NCBI RefSeq assembly: GCF_900112045.1
Contig: NZ_FOJW01000001.1
Span: forward strand, 62,001-126,000
Length of the DNA: 64,000 nt
Reading direction: 5' to 3'
Source of the DNA: Lentibacillus halodurans
GTDB taxonomy: Bacteria > Bacillota > Bacilli > Bacillales > Amphibacillaceae
Shown: piece after piece, positions 54,726-64,000 of the stretch
Numbering within the stretch: the first letter of the stretch is position 1
How the letters are laid out: the number at the start of each line of letters is the position of its first letter
The notes under the pieces: generated by a model
Seen by the model: the letters and a program-made list of their open reading frames with translations, nothing else
Databases searched by the model: none
Told to the model about the DNA's origin: nothing
Program-made: the position numbers and the translations under genes

Positions 54726-56873
54726 ATGAAATGGCTGCACTCGCTGAACCTGCTCATTAAAAAGATTTGGTCCGGATGGATTGTGGTTTTATTAACCGTT
54801 TTTCTTTTAGGTATCACTTTTTTTCTTGTCACCATCCAGAATGTTTTTACAGAAACATACGATATTGAGCGGTTTACAAATGCCAATGAAACGATCCGCT
54901 CCCCTGTAACGATCGAACATGAACAGGAAACAGAGCGAAAAACCAGGGAGACTGTTCAATCGGTTGAAGACCGGTTTAATATCTCCAGTGAAATAACCGA
55001 AGAGCGAACAGCTTACATTGAAGAAGTATTTGATGCGATCACAATATTAAATGAGCCTGAAAAACAGAATGATAGCATGTCAGAATCAATTGCTGAAAAC
55101 CCAAATGATTCATTGGCACCTCAGGAGAAATTAGAGCGGTTGAAGCAGCTGTTATCTCCAGAAATAACGGAATCCGTCAATCAGGATGTATTTATTGAGC
55201 TGCTTAACGCTGAATCTGAGGAACGAGAGGATGCCAAAGAATTACTTATCCGCTCGGTTAATGAAGTCATGGAGGAAGGTATTCGGGCTGAAAACATTCA
55301 ACATGCTCAGTCAGAAGTGGAGCAAAACATTCAATTTTCAGAATTGGATAATGATATGAAGTCATCACTGCTTGGGTTAAGCAGTTTTGCTGTTATTGAA
55401 AATTCATTTTTTGATGCTGAAAAAACGGCGGAGGCACGTAAAGAAGCTGCCAGTGATGTAGATCCTGTTGTAATCCGAGCGGGCGAGGTTATTATCAGGG
55501 AAGGGCAGATGATTACGAATGAAATTTATGAGGAATTGGAACTTGTCGGTGTTTTGGACAATCAGCAAAATATGTTTCCCGTCATCGGCTTAGTGCTGTT
55601 CATATTTCTTATTATGATTGTAATGGCAAATGAGATAAATGTACTGGTGAAACATCATGGACTGGATAAAGGAAAACTGGCATCCATCTTGTTTATCAGT
55701 TTGATTGTCATCACATTTATGAAACTGACAAGTCTGTATACAACCTCTGTTAATCAGCTGTTTTTTGCTGTACCTGCAGCAGCAGGAGCATTATTGCTGA
55801 AATTATTGCTCCATGAGAGAATAGCGATTGTATTGTCGATTCTTTATGCTATCCTGGGCAGCATTATGTTTAACGGGCAAATTCCCGGATCGCTTAATGT
55901 GGAAGCAGGTATTTATTTCTTTTTCTCACAAATGGCAGGAATTATCTTCCTCGTTAATATAAAAGATCGCATGGCTATTTTAAAAGCAGGAATGGGTATG
56001 GCTGTCATTAATGTGGTTACTGTATTAGTATTTTTATTCCTTTCCATTGAAAAATATGCTTTGGCTGATCTGTTTCTCCAATCAGGATACGGGGTCATTG
56101 CCGCATTTCTATCAGCTGTGCTCACAGTTGGTTTGCTGCCATTTTTCGAAACTGGATTGGGGATACTGTCCGACTATAAATTGCTGTCACTTGCCAAACC
56201 GAACCAACCGTTGCTCCGCAAAATATTAACAGAAGCACCCGGCACATATCATCACTCGGTAATGGTGGCGAATCTCAGTGAAACGGCATGTGAATCAATT
56301 GGTGCAAACGGACTGCTGGCAAGGGTTGGGGCTTACTATCATGATATTGGAAAGACGATTATCCCGCATTATTTTATTGAAAATCAGATGGCGATTAAAA
56401 ACCCACATGATGTAATGCAACCAAGACAAAGTGCAGAAATTATTATAAGTCATCCATACAATGGGGCTACTATTCTTAAGGAACATAAATTGCCAAAAGA
56501 GATTATTGATATCGCAATGCAGCATCATGGAACGATGTTGTTAAAATACTTTTATTATAAAGAGCAGGAAAAAAATAAACATGTGCGAGAGGGGGATTTC
56601 AGATATCCCGGTCCGAAACCGCAGACAAAGGAAGCCGCTGTTATTTGTATTTGCGATTCGGTCGAGGCAGCAGTTCGATCATTAAAGGAACCGACAGAGG
56701 GTAAAATTGATGAAATCGTTGGATCAATTGTCAATGACAGGCTGATGGATGGCCAATTGAGTGAGTGCCCGCTGACATTGAAAGAATTGGATCATATACA
56801 CCAGACGATTTGTGAAACACTAAAAGGAATTTTTCATTCAAGAATTCAATATCCGATGAAGGAGGCTAAATAA
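54726..56873 (+). CDS. pgpH: cyclic-di-AMP phosphodiesterase PgpH (YqfF)
   Basis: Membrane receptor-type enzyme that hydrolyses c-di-AMP, controlling osmolyte and potassium balance. The 715-residue protein has one N-terminal helix (about 15-38), an extracellular 7TMR-HDED domain (40-280), seven membrane helices (about 283-480) and a cytoplasmic HD domain with TYHHSVMVANLSE near 507 and YYHDIGKT near 537. ATG at 54726 with GGGGGGTG upstream. Its stop overlaps the ybeY start by one base. Confidence 0.95.
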   Translation: MKWLHSLNLLIKKIWSGWIVVLLTVFLLGITFFLVTIQNVFTETYDIERFTNANETIRSPVTIEHEQETERKTRETVQSVEDRFNISSEITEERTAYIEEVFDAITILNEPEKQNDSMSESIAENPNDSLAPQEKLERLKQLLSPEITESVNQDVFIELLNAESEEREDAKELLIRSVNEVMEEGIRAENIQHAQSEVEQNIQFSELDNDMKSSLLGLSSFAVIENSFFDAEKTAEARKEAASDVDPVVIRAGEVIIREGQMITNEIYEELELVGVLDNQQNMFPVIGLVLFIFLIMIVMANEINVLVKHHGLDKGKLASILFISLIVITFMKLTSLYTTSVNQLFFAVPAAAGALLLKLLLHERIAIVLSILYAILGSIMFNGQIPGSLNVEAGIYFFFSQMAGIIFLVNIKDRMAILKAGMGMAVINVVTVLVFLFLSIEKYALADLFLQSGYGVIAAFLSAVLTVGLLPFFETGLGILSDYKLLSLAKPNQPLLRKILTEAPGTYHHSVMVANLSETACESIGANGLLARVGAYYHDIGKTIIPHYFIENQMAIKNPHDVMQPRQSAEIIISHPYNGATILKEHKLPKEIIDIAMQHHGTMLLKYFYYKEQEKNKHVREGDFRYPGPKPQTKEAAVICICDSVEAAVRSLKEPTEGKIDEIVGSIVNDRLMDGQLSECPLTLKELDHIHQTICETLKGIFHSRIQYPMKEAK

Positions 56874-57337
56874 TGCATATTGATTTTCACGATCAGACAA
56901 ATTCTGTTCCCGTTGATTATATTGATGTACTCCAGCGTCTACTTATTTTCACAGGAGAAAAAGAAAAGGTTGCCAGTGAAGCTGAAGTATCTGTCACGTT
57001 TGTAAACAATCAGGAAATCAAAGAAATCAATCGAAATTACCGTCAGCAGGATAAACCAACAGATGTTATTTCGTTTGCTATGCAGGAAAAAGTGGATGAT
57101 GAAGCAGAGATTCTCGGCGAAGACCTTCCGCTTGTTCTCGGTGATATTGTTATTTCAGTTGATAAAGCTAAAGAACAGGCAAACGATTACGGACACTCAC
57201 TAGAGCGGGAATTGGGCTTTTTAACGGTTCATGGTTTTCTGCATCTGCTCGGGTACGATCACAGGAACCAGGAGGACGAAGCAGAAATGTTTGGAAAACA
57301 AGATGAGATATTAGGTGAATTTGGCCTTGAACGATAA
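56873..57337 (+). CDS. ybeY: endoribonuclease YbeY
   Basis: Zinc-dependent RNase needed for 16S rRNA 3' end maturation and rRNA quality control. The 154-residue protein contains HGFLHLLGYDH near residue 119, the HxxxHxxxxxH metal motif, and RQQDKPTDVISFAM near 57. AAGGAGGC precedes the ATG, which overlaps the pgpH stop. It corresponds to yqfG of B. subtilis and is followed by dgkA with a short overlap. Confidence 0.96.
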   Translation: MHIDFHDQTNSVPVDYIDVLQRLLIFTGEKEKVASEAEVSVTFVNNQEIKEINRNYRQQDKPTDVISFAMQEKVDDEAEILGEDLPLVLGDIVISVDKAKEQANDYGHSLERELGFLTVHGFLHLLGYDHRNQEDEAEMFGKQDEILGEFGLER

Positions 57338-57698
57338 ACAAGGAAAATCAGTATTTGGGTTTATCCACGCATGGAATGGTCTCAAAGCCATCACTCGAAC
57401 AGAACGGAATTTCCGGATACACATCATGGCAGCAGTATTTGCAGTAGCAGCAGGTTTAGCCTTTCGTTTATCAGTAATAAAGTGGTCTGTTATCATTCTT
57501 GTTATCGGATTGGTATTGATCGCTGAAATATTGAATACAGCAATTGAAAAAATGCTGGATTATTTGAAGCCGGATTTACACCCGCAAGCTAAATTCATCA
57601 AAGATCTGGCAGCAGGTTCCGTTTTAGTATCTGCTGTTATTGCTGTTTTGGCAGGAATGCTTGTGTTCATTCCTGAACTTTACAAACTTTTTCGATAA
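57315..57698 (+). CDS. dgkA: diacylglycerol/undecaprenol kinase
   Basis: Small integral membrane kinase, 127 residues with three helices. In B. subtilis DgkA phosphorylates undecaprenol. Hallmarks are the N-terminal amphipathic region with RTERNFRIHIMAA and the active-site stretch LIAEILNTAIEKMLD near 75. The GTG at 57315 lies inside the ybeY end, so translation is probably coupled. The cytidine deaminase gene cdd, which follows dgkA in B. subtilis, is not present; era comes next. Confidence 0.94.
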   Translation: MNLALNDKQGKSVFGFIHAWNGLKAITRTERNFRIHIMAAVFAVAAGLAFRLSVIKWSVIILVIGLVLIAEILNTAIEKMLDYLKPDLHPQAKFIKDLAAGSVLVSAVIAVLAGMLVFIPELYKLFR

Positions 57699-57850
57699 AG
57701 CCTTGGCATTGTTGGCGTTTTTTTACCTGTTCTTGTCATGTTTTGTTGAAAAAACAGTTCTTTTCAAAGGTTTTGTCCATATGCATGAAACGTACTTGAT
57801 TTTATAGTATGATAAAAAATATCACTAGAATTTACTTCGGAGGATACAAC

Positions 57851-58753
57851 ATGAAAGACCAATTCAAATCAGGATTTATTGCTATCATTGGCAGACCGAA
57901 TGTGGGGAAGTCAACCTTTATGAATCAAATGATCGGTCAAAAAATTGCGATCATGAGCGATAAGGCACAGACAACCCGAAACAGAATCCAGGGTGTCCTG
58001 ACAACAGATGATGCACAGCTGGTTTTCATTGATACACCGGGAATTCATAAGCCAAAGCACCGTTTAGGCGATTTCATGGTTAAGGTGGCTGAGGATACCT
58101 TAAATGAAGTTGATGCAGTACTGTTTATGATTAACGCAAAGCAAGGCTATGGCAGAGGAGACCAGTACATATTGGACCGGCTGCAGCAGGTCAAACGACC
58201 CGTTTTTTTGGTTATCAATAAAATCGATCTAGTTCACCCGGATGAGTTACTTCCTTTAATGGACCTTTACAAAGATAAATACCATTTTCAAGAAATTTTT
58301 CCGATATCAGCCTTGCAGGGTGATCATTTAACCCATTTACTCGGTGAAGTGAAAAAGCACATACCTGAAGGGCCGCAATATTATCCCGAGGATCATGTGA
58401 CCGACCACCCTGAACGATTTATTATCAGTGAATTAATCCGCGAAAAGGTGCTGGAATTAACCAGGGAAGAAGTTCCCCATTCAATTGCAGCAGTGATTGA
58501 AAATATAGAAGAAAGGCAGTCAAATGCTGTCTTTATCCAGGCAACGATTGTGACCGAACGAAAAACGCAAAAAGGAATTGTGATCGGCAAACAGGGTGCA
58601 ATGCTGAAGAATATCGGCCAAAATGCCCGCAGAGATATTGAAGCACTGCTCGGTTCAAAAGTTTACCTGGAACTGTGGGTGAAAGTCAGGAAAGATTGGC
58701 GCAACAAAGAATCCCAGCTGCATGAATTCGGTTTCCGGAGTGACGAGTATTGA
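57851..58753 (+). CDS. era: GTPase Era
   Basis: Essential GTPase that binds the 3' end of 16S rRNA during small-subunit assembly. The 300-residue protein has G1 GRPNVGKST (about 14-22), G3 DTPGIHKPK near 61, G4 NKIDLV near 124 and a C-terminal KH domain with [15 protein letters not shown] near 240. ATG at 57851 follows CGGAGGA; a frame extension to 57809 lacks a ribosome site. Confidence 0.97.
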   Translation: MKDQFKSGFIAIIGRPNVGKSTFMNQMIGQKIAIMSDKAQTTRNRIQGVLTTDDAQLVFIDTPGIHKPKHRLGDFMVKVAEDTLNEVDAVLFMINAKQGYGRGDQYILDRLQQVKRPVFLVINKIDLVHPDELLPLMDLYKDKYHFQEIFPISALQGDHLTHLLGEVKKHIPEGPQYYPEDHVTDHPERFIISELIREKVLELTREEVPHSIAAVIENIEERQSNAVFIQATIVTERKTQKGIVIGKQGAMLKNIGQNARRDIEALLGSKVYLELWVKVRKDWRNKESQLHEFGFRSDEY

Positions 58754-58810
58754 ACTTGGTAAATTTTAAAACTCATTGATTCAGCGCCTATGGAAAATCT
58801 AATAGCAGGA

Positions 58811-58890
58811 GGTCAAAAAGAAAGGTAAAAAGGAAAAATCAGCTAGGCGGAAGGAAAAACATATTTTACCGGACTTTTGGCACATCCTCT
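58811..58890 (+). repeat. degenerate copy of the TGTTCAAAAAG hairpin repeat
   Basis: 58865-58890 matches the right half of the repeat at 7517-7542 at 24 of 26 bases. GGTCAAAAAG at 58811-58820 resembles the left arm, with extra AG-rich sequence between them. Confidence 0.5.
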
Positions 58891-58933
58891 CATGAACACA
58901 TTACAAACATGCAATGGAAAGGCGGGGTTTCTT

Positions 58934-59083
58934 GTGATCGACTTTACCTGGAAATTATTCAGTCAAACAGGAAACATTGAAACCTATTTATTATTAAAAG
59001 AGCTGGAAAAAAGTGAATCAACCGAACATAATGATAACCTGCAGGAAAAAAAGGAAAGTACTTCACTGAACACAAAATCCTAG
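58934..59083 (+). CDS. yqzL: YqzL family small protein
   Basis: A 49-residue protein beginning (V)IDFTWKLFSQTGNIETYLLL and ending in a charged tail. The DFTW..FSQTGN.(D/E)TYLL core and the place between era and recO match YqzL of B. subtilis, whose function is unknown. I choose the GTG at 58934 with GGCGGGG upstream. A longer frame from 58877 runs through a degenerate repeat and is unlikely. Confidence 0.87.
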   Translation: MIDFTWKLFSQTGNIETYLLLKELEKSESTEHNDNLQEKKESTSLNTKS

Positions 59084-59117
59084 TATAGTACTTATATCCT
59101 TAAGAAGGTGATACTGT

Positions 59118-59861
59118 TTGCTCGAGAAAATGCAAGGTATTGTCATGAAAACACAAGACTATGGCGAAACACACAAAATTGTTACGATATTTAGTGACCA
59201 AGCAGGAAAAATCTCTGGTATAGCCAGAGGTGCAAAGAAACCGAAAAGCAGAATGGCTGCTATTACGCAGCCATTCATATATGGTGATTTTTTTGTTTAT
59301 CTTCATTCAGGGCTGAGTACGCTTCAGCAAGGAGATGTTATTTATTCATTCAGGAGCATTCGGGAGGATATCATCAAAACAGCCTATGCATCTTATGTTG
59401 TTGAGCTGACTGATAAATTAACCGATTCCCATTCACCTGATCATTTCCTGTTTAATCAGCTTTATCAGACATTAGATTGGATAGCCGAACATGCTGATGT
59501 CGCCGTCCCGATTATGATGTACGAACTGAAACTGTTTAAAACAGGCGGGTTCGCGCCAAGCGTTGATAAATGTGTACACTGCGGCGGAAACGATACACCT
59601 TTTGCTTTTTCCATAACAGAGGGCGGGTTGCTCTGTGCAAAATGCAAACACTATGATCTGCAATCCATCACACTTTCAGATAACCTGGCACGTTTATTTT
59701 ATATTTTTTCCGAAATCGGATTGGAACGGGTTGGAACCATTTCGATAAAACCTGACAATCAAAAGTTGCTCCGTGATATCATAGATGCTTACTATGATCA
59801 GTATGGCGGATATTATCTCAAATCAAAACGATTTCTAAAACAATTGGATAAGCTGGAATAG
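59118..59861 (+). CDS. recO: DNA repair protein RecO
   Basis: Mediator that loads RecA on SSB-coated DNA with RecR. The 247-residue protein has an N-terminal OB fold (GIVMKTQDYGETHKIV and GARKPKS-type: RGAKKPKSRMAAITQP) and a zinc motif CVHCGG near 152 plus CAKC near 173. It starts at TTG 59118 with AAGAAGGTG upstream, aligning with B. subtilis RecO (MLTKCEGIV). It follows yqzL as in B. subtilis. Confidence 0.95.
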   Translation: MLEKMQGIVMKTQDYGETHKIVTIFSDQAGKISGIARGAKKPKSRMAAITQPFIYGDFFVYLHSGLSTLQQGDVIYSFRSIREDIIKTAYASYVVELTDKLTDSHSPDHFLFNQLYQTLDWIAEHADVAVPIMMYELKLFKTGGFAPSVDKCVHCGGNDTPFAFSITEGGLLCAKCKHYDLQSITLSDNLARLFYIFSEIGLERVGTISIKPDNQKLLRDIIDAYYDQYGGYYLKSKRFLKQLDKLE

Positions 59862-59872
59862 ACCTGTTTTAT

Positions 59873-59901
59873 TTGACAATCAGGACATCTTATCATAATA
59901 T
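59873..59901 (+). promoter_or_regulatory. sigma-A promoter of glyQS
   Basis: TTGACA (59873-59878), 17 bases, TAATAT (59896-59901), a few dozen bases before the T-box leader. Confidence 0.85.
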
Positions 59902-59937
59902 GCTTATACATAATTTTAACAGATCTTACGATTGTGC

Positions 59938-60131
59938 TGATGGAGAAGAGTACTTATGGAACCTGTTATGAGCGAGTCTGGATTGGTGGGAGCCGGATAA
60001 CAGGACATAAGGAATGGCGCTCCGGAACAATGATGATAAAGTGGCTCTTACAGAAAGAGCAAGTAGGGTGGAACCGCGGATAATCTCCGTCCCTATGTCG
60101 GTCAACCAGACATAGGGACGGAGATTTTTAA
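59938..60131 (+). promoter_or_regulatory. glycine T-box riboswitch controlling glyQS
   Basis: Compact T-box leader. AGAGTA near 59947 starts stem I, and a GGC glycine codon at 60016-60018 in GAATGGCGC is the likely specifier. The T-box is AGGGTGGAACCGCG at 60065-60078. The terminator has arms from 60083 and 60109 with about 17 pairs, followed by TTTTT. Confidence 0.95.
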
Positions 60132-60239
60132 TTTAACCGAAAAAGTATCAATAATGGTTGACCTTAAAAGAGATCTTCGGTATTCGCTATAAACGAGGCA
60201 AAGCATGAGTTTTTTCTAACAAATATGGAGGTTGTAATC

Positions 60240-61118
60240 ATGACAATTCAGGAAATGATTTTATCATTACAAAAACATTGGTCAGATCAAAATTGCATTT
60301 TAATGCAAGCGTATGACGTCGAAAAAGGGGCTGGAACAATGTCACCGATGACGCTGCTCAGAAGTCTTGGTCCAGAACCATGGAATGTGGCATATGTTGA
60401 ACCATCACGGCGCCCCGCAGATGGAAGATATGGACAAAATCCGAATCGTTTATATCAGCATCACCAATTTCAGGTTATTATGAAGCCGTCTCCCGATCAT
60501 ATTCAGGAATTATATCTGGAATCGCTGAGAGCACTTGGGATTAATCCGCTGGAACATGATATCCGGTTTGTAGAGGATAATTGGGAAAATCCCACTCTTG
60601 GTGCGGCCGGACTTGGATGGGAAGTATGGCTGGACGGTATGGAGATTACGCAGTTCACCTATTTTCAGCAAATTGGCGGACTTGAAGCTAACCCCGTCTC
60701 AGTGGAACTGACCTATGGAATTGAACGACTAGCATCTTATATTCAGGATAAAGAAAACGTGTTTGATCTCGAATGGACAAAAGGTGTCAGCATAAATGAT
60801 ATCTTTTTCCAGCCGGAATATGAACATTCCAAATATACGTTTGAGGAATCTGATACGGATATGCTTTTTCAACTGTTTGCCATGTATGAAAATGAAGCAA
60901 AGATGACGATGGAAAAAGGACTGATCTTTCCAGCATACGATTATGTTCTTAAATGTTCACATACGTTTAATTTGCTTGATGCCAAAGGTGTCATTTCTGT
61001 TACGGAACGGACAGGTTACATTTCCAGGATCCGCAATTTGGCAAGAAGTATTTCCAAGGCATATGTAGCGGAGCGGGAACGTCTAGGCTTTCCAATGCTG
61101 AAGAAGGAGGAAGAATAA
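60240..61118 (+). CDS. glyQ: glycyl-tRNA synthetase alpha subunit
   Basis: Catalytic class II subunit of the bacterial tetrameric (alpha2-beta2) glycyl-tRNA synthetase. The 292-residue protein shows [34 protein letters not shown] (motif 2 region, near 43-62) and [13 protein letters not shown] (motif 3 region, near 163). ATG at 60240 with ATGGAGG upstream. The stop overlaps the glyS start by one base. Control is by the T-box. Confidence 0.97.
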   Translation: MTIQEMILSLQKHWSDQNCILMQAYDVEKGAGTMSPMTLLRSLGPEPWNVAYVEPSRRPADGRYGQNPNRLYQHHQFQVIMKPSPDHIQELYLESLRALGINPLEHDIRFVEDNWENPTLGAAGLGWEVWLDGMEITQFTYFQQIGGLEANPVSVELTYGIERLASYIQDKENVFDLEWTKGVSINDIFFQPEYEHSKYTFEESDTDMLFQLFAMYENEAKMTMEKGLIFPAYDYVLKCSHTFNLLDAKGVISVTERTGYISRIRNLARSISKAYVAERERLGFPMLKKEEE

Positions 61119-63202
61119 TGGCTGAAGATGTATTAGTAGAAATTGGACTTGAAGAACTGCCGGCACGTTTTGTCGATGATGCAGAAAAACAACTGTTGGA
61201 TAACACGAAAAATTGGCTCGATGATTCACGCATTTCATTCAGTTCCATCATTTCTTTTTCAACACCGCGCAGACTGGCCGTATTAATCAAAGATGTCGCT
61301 GAAGAACAGACATCACTGGAGGAAGAAGTAAAAGGGCCGGCTTTAAAAATTGCCCGGGATGAGGAGAGCAATTGGACTAAAGCGGCTATCGGTTTTACGA
61401 AAGGCCAGGGAAAAACCGTTGATGATATCTATACAAAAGATGTTAAAGGGACGACATACATTTTTGTCAAGAAACAAATTATTGGTAAAGCAACGATTGA
61501 TTTACTGCCGCAATTCAAAGATATTATTACGTCGATTCAATTTCCCAAAAATATGCGCTGGGCTGAGCAGACATTGAGATACGCACGTCCGGTAAGGTGG
61601 ATTGTGGCATTATTCGGACAGGACGTCATTCCTTTTGAAGTGGCTGGTGTTAAAACGAATAACCATACGTATGGCCATCGGTTTTTGGGGGAAAAGGTGA
61701 CATTATCATCTCCGGCCGATTACGAGCAAAAGCTGGAGAATCAATATGTTGTCGTCAATCCGCAAAAGCGGCGGCAAATGATTGTTGATGGCATGAAAGA
61801 GGCTGAAGCGGAGCATGATTTTCAGATTCCAGCAGACGATGAGCTGCTGCAGGAAGTATGTAATTTGGTGGAATTTCCTGCCGTTTTCACCGGGTCATTT
61901 GATCCTTCCTACTTAACATTGCCGCCTGATGTTTTGGTTACGTCCATGAAGGAGCATCAGCGTTATTTCCCTGTCAAGTCAAAGAGTGGTGAATTACTCC
62001 CATATTTTGTCGGTGTACGAAACGGTGACGAATATGCTCTTAATACGGTTATCAAAGGTAATGAAAAGGTACTGCGGGCACGGCTGTCAGATGCACAATT
62101 CTTTTTTGAAGAAGACCAAAAGCAATCAATTGACTATTATTTGGAAAAACTGGATCGGATTGTATTCCAAGAAAAACTTGGCACAATCGGTGATAAAGTT
62201 AAACGGATCACAGCTATCACAGATCGACTATCAAAATGGCTTTACCTGGATGAAGAAATTCGATCAAACGCGCTAAGGGCAGCAGAAATATGTAAATTTG
62301 ATTTACCGACGAACATGGTGAATGAATTTACAAAACTCCAAGGCATCATTGGCGAAACATATGCGTTAAATGCCGGCGAGACACAAGCAGTTGCCAGAGC
62401 TGCAGCAGAACACTATTTACCCGTTCAGGCAGACGGGAAATTGCCGGAAAGCGTTGAAGGTGCAGTTGTTAGTGTTGCTGATAAACTTGACACGATTGTC
62501 GGATGCATTTCGGCCGGATTAATTCCGAGCGGTTCCCAGGATCCATACGGGCTGAGACGGCAGGCAATCGGTGTTTTAAAAATACTGAAGGCACAGGGTT
62601 GGAATATAGCTGTTGAATCGTTACTTGATTTGGCTGAACAGCAATATGATAAATTCGATCTTGACCAATCCGGAAAAGAAGAAGCTCGAACAAATACAGA
62701 GCAATTCTTCAGACATCGTATCACGTATCTTTTAAAAGAATGGTCGATTGAACCGGATGTTATTCAAGCTGTATTACACCATCAAATTGGTGTCATTCCA
62801 TATATGGCGGCAAAGGCTGAAATTTTATCAGACAAACGGAATAATCCCGCATTTAAACCAGTACAGGAAGCACTCGTCCGTGTATTGAATCTAGCTGCTA
62901 AAACGGATCTGACAGATGTGGACCAGTCAATACTTAATACAGATTCTGAACAAAAGCTTTATGAAACCTTTTTGACAGTAAAGGATCTTTATCAAAAGAC
63001 AAATCATAAACAGGATGCAGATAATGCATTACGTACGCTAGGAAAATTAGCGCAGCCTATCCACAATTTCTTTGATCATAATATGGTTATGGCCGATGAT
63101 GAAGCGACTCGGCATAATCGATTAGCGTTGATCAATCAGATAGCAGCTTTAATATATGATTATGCTGATTTATCGTTAATCGAGTGGAAGCAGCAATTTT
63201 GA
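61118..63202 (+). CDS. glyS: glycyl-tRNA synthetase beta subunit
   Basis: tRNA-binding subunit, 694 residues. It begins with DVLVEIGLEELPARFV and contains an HD-like domain and a C-terminal anticodon-binding region (DALIR-type). The family stretch PSGSQDPYGLRRQAIGVLKI is seen near 466. GAAGGAGGAAG lies in the end of glyQ. Full length, without frameshift. Confidence 0.97.
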   Translation: MAEDVLVEIGLEELPARFVDDAEKQLLDNTKNWLDDSRISFSSIISFSTPRRLAVLIKDVAEEQTSLEEEVKGPALKIARDEESNWTKAAIGFTKGQGKTVDDIYTKDVKGTTYIFVKKQIIGKATIDLLPQFKDIITSIQFPKNMRWAEQTLRYARPVRWIVALFGQDVIPFEVAGVKTNNHTYGHRFLGEKVTLSSPADYEQKLENQYVVVNPQKRRQMIVDGMKEAEAEHDFQIPADDELLQEVCNLVEFPAVFTGSFDPSYLTLPPDVLVTSMKEHQRYFPVKSKSGELLPYFVGVRNGDEYALNTVIKGNEKVLRARLSDAQFFFEEDQKQSIDYYLEKLDRIVFQEKLGTIGDKVKRITAITDRLSKWLYLDEEIRSNALRAAEICKFDLPTNMVNEFTKLQGIIGETYALNAGETQAVARAAAEHYLPVQADGKLPESVEGAVVSVADKLDTIVGCISAGLIPSGSQDPYGLRRQAIGVLKILKAQGWNIAVESLLDLAEQQYDKFDLDQSGKEEARTNTEQFFRHRITYLLKEWSIEPDVIQAVLHHQIGVIPYMAAKAEILSDKRNNPAFKPVQEALVRVLNLAAKTDLTDVDQSILNTDSEQKLYETFLTVKDLYQKTNHKQDADNALRTLGKLAQPIHNFFDHNMVMADDEATRHNRLALINQIAALIYDYADLSLIEWKQQF

Positions 63203-63283
63203 TGCATATTTCCTTTTTCGCGGAGACTAGTGTATAATATTGGGATGTGGTATGTCACATTTGAGTGTGCAGGTGGTGAAAAA

Positions 63284-63913
63284 GTGGAATTATCAAACAG
63301 ACAAGAACAGATTATCGGGATCGTGAAAGAAAACGGCCCGATAACCGGAGAAAATATAGCAGAACAATTGAATCTGACACGTGCAACGTTACGCCCGGAT
63401 TTAGCCATACTGACAATGGCAGGTTTTCTCGAGGCTAGGCCGCGCGTTGGGTATTTTTATACAGGTAAGACTGGAACAGAGTTATTAACTGAGACAATCA
63501 AAAAATTTAAAGTTTACGAATACCAGTCTGTTCCTGTTGTGGTGAAAGAGGATTCATCCGTTTATGATGCTATTTCGACAATGTTTTTGGAAGATGTCGG
63601 AACCTTGTTTGTCATCAACGATCATTCATGTTTAACCGGTGTTTTATCAAGAAAAGACTTATTGCGGGCGAGTATCGGAAATCAGGATTTGGATGCCATC
63701 CCGGTACATATCATTATGACGAGGATGCCCAATATTACGGTCTGTTATCGGGATGATCTCATGATTGATGCTGCCAAAAAACTGATTGATAAGCAAATTG
63801 ATGGCTTACCGGTTATAAAGGAAACAGAAAAAGGAACTGAAATTATCGGACGTATTACGAAAACGACCATCACAAAAGCATTCGTTGAACTGATTATGGA
63901 TGAGCATTTATAG
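63284..63913 (+). CDS. ccpN: CBS-domain transcriptional repressor CcpN (YqzB)
   Basis: Represses gluconeogenic genes (gapB, pckA in B. subtilis) during growth on glucose. The 209-residue protein has an N-terminal helix-turn-helix (ENIAEQLNLTRATLRPDLAIL) with the typical RPRVGYFY after it, then two CBS domains (about residues 75-205) that bind nucleotides. GTG at 63284 follows CAGGTGGTG. It is followed directly by ppsR, as ccpN-yqfL in B. subtilis. TATAAT at 63233-63238 may be its -10 element. Confidence 0.95.
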   Translation: MELSNRQEQIIGIVKENGPITGENIAEQLNLTRATLRPDLAILTMAGFLEARPRVGYFYTGKTGTELLTETIKKFKVYEYQSVPVVVKEDSSVYDAISTMFLEDVGTLFVINDHSCLTGVLSRKDLLRASIGNQDLDAIPVHIIMTRMPNITVCYRDDLMIDAAKKLIDKQIDGLPVIKETEKGTEIIGRITKTTITKAFVELIMDEHL

Positions 63914-63929
63914 GGAGGAGCATTTGTCC

Positions 63930-64000
63930 ATGGGAGATAAACCACTTGTCTACGTTCTCTCCGATTCGGTGGGGGAAACGGCAGAATTAGTTATTAAAGC
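63930..64000 (+). CDS. ppsR: pyruvate, phosphate dikinase regulatory protein PpsR (3' end outside window)
   Basis: Only the first 23 residues are inside the window, reading MGDKPLVYVLSDSVGETAEL. This matches the start of YqfL/PpsR, a bifunctional kinase-pyrophosphorylase that controls pyruvate, phosphate dikinase or PEP synthase. GGGAGGAG lies upstream; ATG at 63930 or TTG at 63924 could start it. Its partner ccpN controls CO-related gluconeogenic genes and sits immediately before it. Confidence 0.88.
   Translation, partial: MGDKPLVYVLSDSVGETAELVIK

Overview
The window is a stretch of core chromosome from an endospore-forming Bacillaceae. Protein similarity and gene order resemble Bacillus subtilis and, more closely, the salt- or alkali-tolerant Virgibacillus/Oceanobacillus/Lentibacillus group. 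Supporting signs are a full sporulation gene set (sigK, sda, gpr, spoIIP, yqxA, yqfC, yqfD), a Mrp Na+/H+ antiporter operon, T-box tRNA sensors, a CIRCE operator and strong AGGAGG-type ribosome binding sites. Many starts are GTG or TTG. The genus assignment is inference; no rRNA or tRNA gene is present to test it.

Layout. 1-7.4 kb: TPR protein (cut by the left edge), recD2, a zinc-ribbon mini-protein, an AI-2E family membrane protein and T-box-controlled alaS. 7.5-14 kb: ireB, ruvX, a DUF1292 gene, mltG, trmR, udk, greA, yrrS, mtnN, yrhC. 14-20.7 kb, minus strand: uninterrupted sigK, a mrpA-C-D-E-F-G operon with no mrpB, and the tiny checkpoint gene sda. A DnaA-box cluster separates sda from the next operon. 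21-26.1 kb: yqeG, yqeH, aroE, yhbY, nadD, yqeK, rsfS, yqeM (ribosome assembly, NAD and nucleotide metabolism). 26.3-31.4 kb: comEA-comEB-comEC (DNA uptake), yqzM, holA. 31.4-34.3 kb: repeat-rich spacers around rpsT and gpr. 34.3-39 kb: spoIIP, yqxA, lepA, hemW. 39-47.3 kb: the heat-shock operon hrcA-grpE-dnaK-dnaJ, then prmA, rsmE, mtaB. 47.4-51.4 kb: deoC, rpsU, yqeY and nfeD-floA behind a sigma-W-type promoter. 51.5-57.7 kb: an unrecognised membrane-anchored protein, yqfC, yqfD, phoH, pgpH, ybeY, dgkA. 57.8-64 kb: era, yqzL, recO, T-box-controlled glyQ-glyS, ccpN and the start of ppsR.

I see no prophage, insertion sequence, CRISPR array, defence island or biosynthetic cluster, and no convincing new multi-gene system. 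The unusual content lies elsewhere: absence of mrpB from the antiporter operon, several families of hairpin-forming intergenic repeats, the conserved-looking DnaA control region at sda, palindromes inside promoters, and two small proteins of unknown function.
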